Assembly (NCBI GenBank): GCA_041678685.1
Contig: JBAYNV010000024.1
Location: 1 to 20,477, forward strand
Direction: 5' to 3'
Source of the DNA: DUPQ01 sp041678685
GTDB taxonomy: Bacteria; Bacillota; Clostridia; DUPQ01
Length of the DNA stretch: 20,477 nucleotides
Below, piece after piece: positions 13,871 to 20,477 of the stretch; position 1 is the stretch's first letter; each line of letters begins with the position of its first letter. A program made the translations under genes and the position numbers. The notes under the pieces are model-generated. The model saw only the letters and a list, made by a program, of their open reading frames with translations, searched no databases and had not been told where the DNA came from.

Positions 13871-16369
13871 ATGGACGCAGATAACAAGAGAAAAAGAAAA
13901 ATACACCTTATATGCAATTCACATATAGATCCTGTATGGCTTTGGAACTGGGAAGAAGGTGCAGGTGCTGCATTATCTACATTCCGGACTGCCGTAAGAT
14001 TTTGCAGGGAATACGATGAATTCATATTTAATCATAATGAAGCGATTTTATATAAATGGGTCGAGGAGTATGATCCTCAGCTTTTTAAAGAAATTCAGGA
14101 ACTTGTAAAACAAGGCAAGTGGAATATCATGGGAGGATGGTATATACAGCCTGACTGCAATATGCCATGCGGTGAATCATTTGTCAGGCAGATCACTGAG
14201 GGCAGAGAATATTTCATGGAAAAATTCGGAACTGACGGTGGAAGAACAGCGATAAATTTCGATCCGTTCGGTCATACTATCGGTCTCGTACAGATACTGA
14301 AGGATGCGGGCTATGATAATTATATCGTATGCAGACCTTCAAAACTTACATATAACAATAAACCGCTAAGTGATAAATTCATTAAATGGAAAGGTTATAA
14401 CGGTAAATCCATTAATGTTTTCAAGTCATCAAGTTATTGTTCACGACTTGGCGAATTTGCCAACAGATATCCTGGTATAGTGAACAATCAGGAAGGAAAG
14501 AATGATATCTGTGTTCTCTGGGGAGTAGGAAATCACGGTGGGGGGCCGTCCAAAAAAGATCTGGATGATATAAGGGAAATAATGAAGGAGAGTAACGATG
14601 AAATAGTGCATTGCGATCCTGATGACTATTTTAACGATTATATTAATAACAATAAACCGGATATGACTCTAAAAAAGTCGCTGCATTCATTTTCCGTCGG
14701 ATGCTACACTTCTATGACAAGAGTTAAACAGAAGCACAGGGAACTGGAGAATAAATTACTGATGTGTGAAAAAATGATGAGCCAGGCATATGTAAATGGT
14801 CTCATTGATGAATACGAGCATGCACTTATCAAAGATGCATGGCAGGATCTGCTTTTCTGCCAGTTTCACGACTCGCTTCCCGGATCCAGTATACAGATGG
14901 TGGAAAATGATATTTTAAAAAGATTGGATCATGGTCTTGAAGTAATAGATAAGCTTATATTCCGCAATTACTTCAGAATGTGTACTGGTCAGAAAGCTGC
15001 AAAAGAAGGTGAGTATCCTGTGCTTGTATATAATCCTCATCCATATAAGGTCATAACAATAGTCGAATGCGAATATGTACTTGCAGAACAGAACAGAGTC
15101 CCGAATACCTTTTCAAACGCGCATGTATATAATGAAAATGGAAACAGTATTTTAAGCCAGAACGAAAAAGAAAGCTCGAATTTACCTATAGATTGGGCAA
15201 AGAAGGTCGTGTTTGAATGTGATCTGGAACCGATGGCAGTTAACAGATTCAATATAATAAACGAAGTGATCGGTAAAAAACCATTTGTTGATCTTATGAA
15301 AGACGAGAACTATCTGTATGTCAATAACGTGAATATGAGCGTAAAGATCAACAGAAATACAGGACTGATCGATTCATATGTCGTAAATGATTATGAATTT
15401 ATTGATAATAAAGCATGCAGATTGATCGCTATACAGGATAACTGCGATCCGTGGGGAATGACAGTTGACGGATTTAAAAAAGTGATCGGCAATTTCAGGC
15501 TGGCATCAAAGAAAGAATGTGCACGTATCTGCGGCCTGGCAAATGCGGATATCGAACCTTTACACATCATCGAAAGCAGCACTGTGAGAACTATCGTCGA
15601 AGCTTGCTTCGTATATAAGGAATCATCATTATGTATAAGATATACGTTCAACAGAAATAATAACATGATAGGTATCAATCTAAGGATATTCAGTCAGAAC
15701 AGGGATATCATGTATAAACTCAGTTTTCCAACAACACTGAAGAAGTCTGTGTGTATTGGAAAGACTGCATACGGGCGGGACGATCTTATGACTGACGGCA
15801 ATGAAAATGTTGCACAGCAATGGGTCAAACTGAAAGAAAACAATAAAGCCTTCTGTGTTATAAATACCGGTACATACGGATCAAGTATGAAAAACGGAGA
15901 GTTACGTATGAGTGTGATGAGGACACCTGGATATAGCGCGCATCCGATAGGTGACCGGCAGATACTTCCATTAGACAGGCTATCACCGCGGCAGGATATA
16001 GGTGAAAGGATTTTCGATTATTTCATGATAGCAGGTGATGATGATGTAATAGACCATGACATCGATTCTGACGCTTTGATCATACATCAGAAACCTATTG
16101 TATTGAACTATTTCCCGAACGAACAAGGCAGAAAAGCTGAACCATTCTGTACATTGAGTAATAATTCAGTGGAACTTGTAACAGTAAAAAAGGATAGATC
16201 TAAAGACGGTTATATAGTCAGATTATTCAATAATCTGAACTGTACTAATATTTTCGAAATTGATTTCACTGTTTTCGGTTATAAAAAAGATTATTCTATG
16301 AAACCGTTCGAGATATTGTCGTTATATTGCGATAAAGAAGGTACTGCAAAAATAAAGCTTACGGAATAG
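13871..16369 (+). CDS. GH38 alpha-mannosidase
   Basis: An 832-residue retaining, zinc-dependent alpha-mannosidase that removes mannose from oligosaccharides. The N-terminal catalytic domain has HIDPVWLW (zinc ligands His18 and Asp20), GGWYIQPDCN (88-97), NFDPFGH with nucleophile and zinc ligand Asp131, GVGNHGGGP around residue 222, and QFHDSLPGSS with zinc ligand His333. A helical bundle (about 285-385) and C-terminal beta domains follow. All catalytic residues are intact. No signal peptide is present, so it should act in the cytoplasm on imported glycans. The start is placed at 13871, where AAGGAG lies seven bases upstream. The frame is open back to 13763, but that part lies inside the URO-D gene. 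Nine codons in, the conserved family sequence begins. The exact linkage specificity is undetermined. Confidence 0.93.
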   Translation: MDADNKRKRKIHLICNSHIDPVWLWNWEEGAGAALSTFRTAVRFCREYDEFIFNHNEAILYKWVEEYDPQLFKEIQELVKQGKWNIMGGWYIQPDCNMPCGESFVRQITEGREYFMEKFGTDGGRTAINFDPFGHTIGLVQILKDAGYDNYIVCRPSKLTYNNKPLSDKFIKWKGYNGKSINVFKSSSYCSRLGEFANRYPGIVNNQEGKNDICVLWGVGNHGGGPSKKDLDDIREIMKESNDEIVHCDPDDYFNDYINNNKPDMTLKKSLHSFSVGCYTSMTRVKQKHRELENKLLMCEKMMSQAYVNGLIDEYEHALIKDAWQDLLFCQFHDSLPGSSIQMVENDILKRLDHGLEVIDKLIFRNYFRMCTGQKAAKEGEYPVLVYNPHPYKVITIVECEYVLAEQNRVPNTFSNAHVYNENGNSILSQNEKESSNLPIDWAKKVVFECDLEPMAVNRFNIINEVIGKKPFVDLMKDENYLYVNNVNMSVKINRNTGLIDSYVVNDYEFIDNKACRLIAIQDNCDPWGMTVDGFKKVIGNFRLASKKECARICGLANADIEPLHIIESSTVRTIVEACFVYKESSLCIRYTFNRNNNMIGINLRIFSQNRDIMYKLSFPTTLKKSVCIGKTAYGRDDLMTDGNENVAQQWVKLKENNKAFCVINTGTYGSSMKNGELRMSVMRTPGYSAHPIGDRQILPLDRLSPRQDIGERIFDYFMIAGDDDVIDHDIDSDALIIHQKPIVLNYFPNEQGRKAEPFCTLSNNSVELVTVKKDRSKDGYIVRLFNNLNCTNIFEIDFTVFGYKKDYSMKPFEILSLYCDKEGTAKIKLTE

Positions 16370-16377
16370 GAAACAGT

Positions 16378-19300
16378 ATGGATAAGAAATGTTTGAACGG
16401 ATGGTGGGATTTTAAACCTATTTATGTTGATGATAATGGATCGAATCACATACCTGAAGAAGGCTGGCTTCACAATGCATATCTTGTTCCTTCGGTATGG
16501 AGGAAACCTCTTGAGGCTGTAAGGCATAGGGGAGAAGAGTATTATAAGGCAATAGGAATTGATGATTTTAATAAATCAACAGATTGGGAATTTTTGTATG
16601 ATGATTATAATTATCCTGCCGAATGGACTAAAACTAAAAGTGCCTGGGCGAGAACGTATTTCAATATCAATGAAATCAAAGCTGGTAAGAGATATTTCAT
16701 AAGACTCGATGCTGTTATGCCAATGTCTAGAGTCCATATAAATGGGATATATATGAATGATTTTATACATCCGACATTACCTAACCAAATTGATGTGACA
16801 GAATACATCAAAAAGGGAAATAATGAATTATGCGTTTTTATGCATGACTACAAAAATGATGAATATGGAAGAGCAAAGGTCCCGACAGGAACTATGCTGA
16901 TAACATATAATGCGGGAATCTGGCAGGATGTTTTTCTTGAAACATATGATGATATACTAATATCTGATGTTACAGTAACTACTTCATACCGTGAAAAGAA
17001 CATAAAAGTAGAATATGAGATTACAAATTATTCAAAGGTTGATAAAGATGTCAGGCTGAAATGTTTTATCATAGAGTATAAAGGAAAGAATACAACAAAA
17101 CATATTATAGATTTTAATTATGCAAACACAGTTGTACAAAGCGGCAAAAGTGGAATCGCAAAAATAGAAGCTAAATGGGAAAACCCGCATTTATGGGATA
17201 CATCTGATCCGTTTTTATACTATATGATATGTGAATTATCAGTAGATAACAGATTAATAGATACATATAAAGAAAGATTTGGATTCAGGGAAGTATGGGT
17301 AGAAGGAAAAAACCTGATGTTCAACGGATATCCGCTGCATCTGTTTTCTGATTGGGGTCATAAAGTGACCACATACTGCTTTACTGATAAATGGATAATG
17401 AAGTGGTTTAAAATGATCAGAGACTGCAATATGAACCATACCAGGCTTCATACATCACCACATCCGAGAATATTATGTGATCTAGCTGATCAGTATGGGA
17501 TCCTCGTCACAGGGGAAGCTGGATTGCACGGTGCAGGAGGATCACAGGCATCGAATGATGACGAGTACTGGGCAAATTCCAATGATCATGTTGCAAGATT
17601 TGTAAAAAGAGATAAAAATCATCCGTGTGTAATTATGTGGAGCGTAGAGAATGAAATGCGCTGGAATCAAAAGGGTGATGAGCAGAAATACGCAAAGAAA
17701 ACATTAGAGAATCTTCCATTGCTTAGAAAGCTATTCAACACATTGGATCCTACCAGGCCTGCATATCATGAAGGTGACAGTTCGTTATGGGACGAGAGTT
17801 CTCAGGAAATACTGTCCAGGCATTATGGTAAAGACGGCGTAGGAGCAGACTGGTGGAATGAAAAACAGCCTCTTCATAATGGTGAAATGAGTCTGTATCA
17901 TTATGAGAGTTCAAATACAGCATTAAGTATTTTCGGGGAGAAAGTATTTGAGGATTTTAAAGTCGTGGACGAAGCTTCTGCCCTGGATACAAAATGGCTT
18001 GTTGAATATGGCAGAACCAAAGGCGTTTGCTGTTTTGGACCATGGAATCAGTCATGCCTTAAACTCATGAGGAATTGTGATCATGAGATAATATTAAATT
18101 ATGATGACTTTACAAAAGAAGGAGTTAAACCTTTATATGTCAGGCCATTTACTTCGGAATTCAATTTCTGGGAAGAAGGCAAGGGATATAACGCTTTAGG
18201 ATCTTTTGATATACAGAAAGACGGATTCAGACCGTTTGCTTTGATCGATCACAGTAACCAAATCAATTATTATATCGGTAAACCTATTATTAGAAGAGTA
18301 TATGCTGTAAATGACCTGTATCATGATGTAGAAGGTGAATTATGCGTATATTTCGATAATGACCTGGTTAAGAAAGATAAACTAACGGTAATGAGAGGAT
18401 ATACTGTAAGTGTGGATATTGATCTTCCTGCTTCACTTAATAATATTAGGAATATTGAAAACTGTTCATACAGATATGAATTTGTATCTGATGGCAAGGT
18501 GTTGGATAGACAATACAAAGAAATCAGGATATATCCGAAAACCAACAAAAAAATAGACCGATTAAGAAAAATAGGCAGTTCATATAATATCTGCATATTA
18601 AAACCAAAAAAAATATCCGGGTTATTTGATGAATATGGCATCAGATATGCAGCAATAAACGATACTGAAGAAGATATATCTGAAAATGTTGATCTTCTGA
18701 TCGTTGAGAGCAACGCTATAAATGAAGGAAGCCGTATAAATAAAGTTATTGATAAATATGTTTCAAAGGGCGGCAAAGTCCTGATTCTGGAACAGGATAT
18801 ATCAGTCTTCAAGGGTATAAATATGATCCAGAAGAATGTGTTGACTGCATTTAGCATAGCAGATAATCAGATGCTGGACAATATATCAGCACATGATCTA
18901 TGCTACTGGGGCAATGACAGTTATGCGAAAATAGACAGCGATGCCTATGTTGCAAAGAAAATGTATGTTAAAAGCGATATACCTGATGATATTACTTACA
19001 TCATTGAAAGCGGGGAAGGCGGTTTTGGAAGAGGGGACCTTGGTAATTCTGCTTTAATGATGATAAGACATGGTAAGGGATTAATAGTAGCAAATCAGAT
19101 GTTGATATCTGATAAATGGAAGGAGCAGCCTTCTGCTCGGGAACTTGTACTTAATATTTTATTATATTTACACAGTTATGGATATAATGATGCAGTCAGT
19201 AAACCTTTTGTATTAAATGGTTCCGATCATGATACATTTGAAAGATATGAACAGCAATTATCAAAAGGCGGGAAAATGATTGTGAACGGCCTAAATAAAG

Positions 19301-20307
19301 ACAATGTGGAAGAATGGAATACGATTCTGCAATCACAGATAAAAATCAAAGAATGCGTAACATATCAAGGAGTTAAGTGTACAAAGGAGCCGATCACGCA
19401 GGGTGTTTCAAATGATGATATGAACGGTATAACTACTTTCTGTTACTGTAAACCGACTGTATATAATACAATCATAGCTGATAATGTAATAGAAAATGAT
19501 GGTTCAGTGAAATCTATAATAACGACTTGTGAGAATAATATAATGAAAGAACTATGTGTTTTTGACGGACAGACAGAACTGAAGAGAGCATATACCGAAA
19601 CAAAGTACTATTATAACGCTCACAGAGTTCCTGATGTTCTTTTATGTTCATTAAAATACGGAGAAGGAGTGGTGTACATAAATCAGATCATCGCAGCTGA
19701 CAAAGATACAAAGTTCAGGAGACTGCAAAACAGACTATATTATAATCTGGGTGTAGAAAGCAGAAGCACGGTTTTTACTGATGAAACAGTTACATGCACC
19801 AGACAAAGCAACGGATATCCTGAAAGGATGCACATACAATATATAAACTCAGATGATCGTTCTTGGGATGATTTTGTAAAAACGACAGTAAATAATAATG
19901 AAAGGATGCCTCATAAAAAGACTGTGAGCATTGGCGATTGGTCAATAAATGAGGGCAGACAAATTGTTAATATTACTGCTGATACCGGATGTATAATGAT
20001 CACATTCAATATTTTCTCCAGCGAACCCAGAAAAAATATAGACACCAATTTAGGTGTACCAAATCCGGAGTTGTTAACGTTTGTAGATTTCCTCGGAGAA
20101 GGAAGAATCAAGCTTGCTATAAATGGCACAGATATGGGTGACAGATCATTTACCGGCGGAAAGGCAACATACTCGGATATAAGTCTTGAAAGCAGGCATA
20201 ATTACATAATGATCGCCTGGTATCCAGAAAAAGCGAATGATAAATTAAATTTGTTGTGGCACGATATAAATGGCAGACCGGAGGTCAATTTTGAATTTTA
20301 TATTTAG
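16378..20307 (+). CDS. Large GH2-type glycoside hydrolase with tandem C-terminal amidotransferase-like repeats
   Basis: A 1309-residue protein, third gene of the operon, starting eight bases after the mannosidase stop with a weak AGGA site. The N-terminal GH2 sugar-binding jelly roll (about 1-190) is followed by an Ig-like domain (about 195-305) and a TIM barrel (about 306-600). The acid/base is Glu426 in WSVENE. The nucleophile is probably Glu503 in LHNGEMS, by position on strand 7. The rest is unusual: residues about 735-935 and 940-1125 look like two degenerate class I amidotransferase-like domains. They share HGKGLIVANQ (898-907) and YGEGVVYINQ (1094-1103). A last beta domain (about 1135-1309) may bind carbohydrate. 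No signal peptide was found, so it is probably cytoplasmic. Activity could be beta-galactosidase, beta-mannosidase or related; next to GH38, removal of a beta-linked sugar from a mannose-containing glycan is plausible. Confidence 0.85.
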   Translation: MDKKCLNGWWDFKPIYVDDNGSNHIPEEGWLHNAYLVPSVWRKPLEAVRHRGEEYYKAIGIDDFNKSTDWEFLYDDYNYPAEWTKTKSAWARTYFNINEIKAGKRYFIRLDAVMPMSRVHINGIYMNDFIHPTLPNQIDVTEYIKKGNNELCVFMHDYKNDEYGRAKVPTGTMLITYNAGIWQDVFLETYDDILISDVTVTTSYREKNIKVEYEITNYSKVDKDVRLKCFIIEYKGKNTTKHIIDFNYANTVVQSGKSGIAKIEAKWENPHLWDTSDPFLYYMICELSVDNRLIDTYKERFGFREVWVEGKNLMFNGYPLHLFSDWGHKVTTYCFTDKWIMKWFKMIRDCNMNHTRLHTSPHPRILCDLADQYGILVTGEAGLHGAGGSQASNDDEYWANSNDHVARFVKRDKNHPCVIMWSVENEMRWNQKGDEQKYAKKTLENLPLLRKLFNTLDPTRPAYHEGDSSLWDESSQEILSRHYGKDGVGADWWNEKQPLHNGEMSLYHYESSNTALSIFGEKVFEDFKVVDEASALDTKWLVEYGRTKGVCCFGPWNQSCLKLMRNCDHEIILNYDDFTKEGVKPLYVRPFTSEFNFWEEGKGYNALGSFDIQKDGFRPFALIDHSNQINYYIGKPIIRRVYAVNDLYHDVEGELCVYFDNDLVKKDKLTVMRGYTVSVDIDLPASLNNIRNIENCSYRYEFVSDGKVLDRQYKEIRIYPKTNKKIDRLRKIGSSYNICILKPKKISGLFDEYGIRYAAINDTEEDISENVDLLIVESNAINEGSRINKVIDKYVSKGGKVLILEQDISVFKGINMIQKNVLTAFSIADNQMLDNISAHDLCYWGNDSYAKIDSDAYVAKKMYVKSDIPDDITYIIESGEGGFGRGDLGNSALMMIRHGKGLIVANQMLISDKWKEQPSARELVLNILLYLHSYGYNDAVSKPFVLNGSDHDTFERYEQQLSKGGKMIVNGLNKDNVEEWNTILQSQIKIKECVTYQGVKCTKEPITQGVSNDDMNGITTFCYCKPTVYNTIIADNVIENDGSVKSIITTCENNIMKELCVFDGQTELKRAYTETKYYYNAHRVPDVLLCSLKYGEGVVYINQIIAADKDTKFRRLQNRLYYNLGVESRSTVFTDETVTCTRQSNGYPERMHIQYINSDDRSWDDFVKTTVNNNERMPHKKTVSIGDWSINEGRQIVNITADTGCIMITFNIFSSEPRKNIDTNLGVPNPELLTFVDFLGEGRIKLAINGTDMGDRSFTGGKATYSDISLESRHNYIMIAWYPEKANDKLNLLWHDINGRPEVNFEFYI

Positions 20308-20361
20308 TATGCTTAAATCAAGTGTATTGCAAAAAGCGATTAGCAAAAATTATCACGTTAA

Positions 20362-20411
20362 TTCCCAAAGTAAGTTCCACAGTTAGAGACATATAGACTT
20401 TACATTGGGAA
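20362..20411 (+). repeat. Inverted repeat downstream of the GH2 gene
   Basis: TTCCCAAAGTAA (20362-20373) and TTACATTGGGAA (20400-20411) pair over twelve positions with a single A-A mismatch and a 26-base loop. No T-run follows, so it is a poor intrinsic terminator. Its right arm contains the GGGA that would be the ribosome binding site of a possible gene at 20416, so it could fold over that site. Confidence 0.45.
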
Positions 20412-20415
20412 ATCA

Positions 20416-20477
20416 ATGGAATTAAGTATGATAAATTCAATAAAACAAACCCAGAAAAGCACCGAAAATGTCTGGAA
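20416..20477 (+). CDS. Possible start of another gene, truncated by the window edge
   Basis: An ATG at 20416 opens a frame that reads MELSMINSIKQTQKSTENVW and stays open to the window end. A weak GGGA lies five bases upstream. The 20 residues match no family I recognise. Position after a glycan operon would suit a transporter or further enzyme, but nothing in the sequence shows this. It may equally be a chance open frame. Confidence 0.25.
   Translation, partial: MELSMINSIKQTQKSTENVW

Noticed and set aside
18321..18857. Minus-strand open frame of 178 codons inside the GH2 gene
   Set aside because: It is antisense to a continuous coding frame, has no recognisable domain and no ribosome binding site; a chance result of AT-rich codon use.
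20309..20386. Small ORF of 25 codons just after the GH2 stop
   Set aside because: It has no ribosome binding site and no recognisable composition, and it runs through the left arm of the inverted repeat.
1..20477. Mobile element, prophage or CRISPR array
   Set aside because: No transposase, integrase, Cas gene, spaced direct repeats or target-site duplications were seen. Codon and base use look uniform by eye.

Overview
The window reads as chromosomal DNA of a low-GC, anaerobic-type Firmicute (Clostridia). The evidence is AT-rich sequence with strong AGGAGG-type ribosome binding sites, sigma-A-like TTGACA/TATAAT promoters, a zinc-ribbon ribosomal protein L28, an EF-P with the Bacillus-type KPGKGAAF loop, and a heterodimeric ABC exporter controlled by a MarR regulator. 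The intracellular glycan-degrading genes suggest a gut or rumen lifestyle, but this is inference and the genus cannot be given. No tRNA, rRNA, CRISPR array, insertion sequence or prophage gene was seen.

Layout. (1) 1-3685, plus strand: the last codons of an OmpR/PhoB-type response regulator, its sensor histidine kinase, a membrane-anchored HtrA-like protein whose three catalytic residues are all replaced (a pseudoprotease), and endonuclease III (nth). (2) 3772-5685, minus strand: a lone cellulose-synthase-like glucan synthase with a C-terminal PilZ (c-di-GMP) domain. (3) 5686-6067: a gene-free divergent region of about 380 bp holding promoters for both sides, a terminator-like hairpin with no gene in front of it, and a 10-bp palindrome. 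(4) 6068-8509, plus strand: rpmB with its own terminator, then a tightly coupled efp, ThuA-like and DUF2156 operon. (5) 8605-12654, minus strand: a marR regulator followed by two overlapping ABC exporter genes. A very good promoter overlaps an inverted repeat that is the likely MarR operator. A bidirectional terminator at 8542-8571 separates blocks 4 and 5. (6) 12796-20307, plus strand: a glycan-catabolic operon with a URO-D/MtaA-superfamily protein, a GH38 alpha-mannosidase and a very large multidomain GH2-type glycosidase. The last 170 bp hold an inverted repeat and perhaps the start of another gene.

How the genes work together. Block 1 looks like an envelope-sensing unit, with kinase, regulator and a dead HtrA-like extracytoplasmic protein, resembling WalRK/HtrA-type arrangements in other Firmicutes. 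Block 2 makes a beta-glucan on demand of c-di-GMP. Block 5 is a self-regulated multidrug or peptide exporter in which one nucleotide-binding site is degenerate. Block 6 would break down imported mannose-containing oligosaccharides in the cytoplasm, because neither glycosidase has a signal peptide. The role of the URO-D-like protein in it is unknown.

The points most worth a second look are the pseudo-HtrA, the URO-D-like metal-site protein tied to GH38 and GH2, the tandem amidotransferase-like repeats at the C-terminus of the GH2 protein, and the orphan PilZ glucan synthase.
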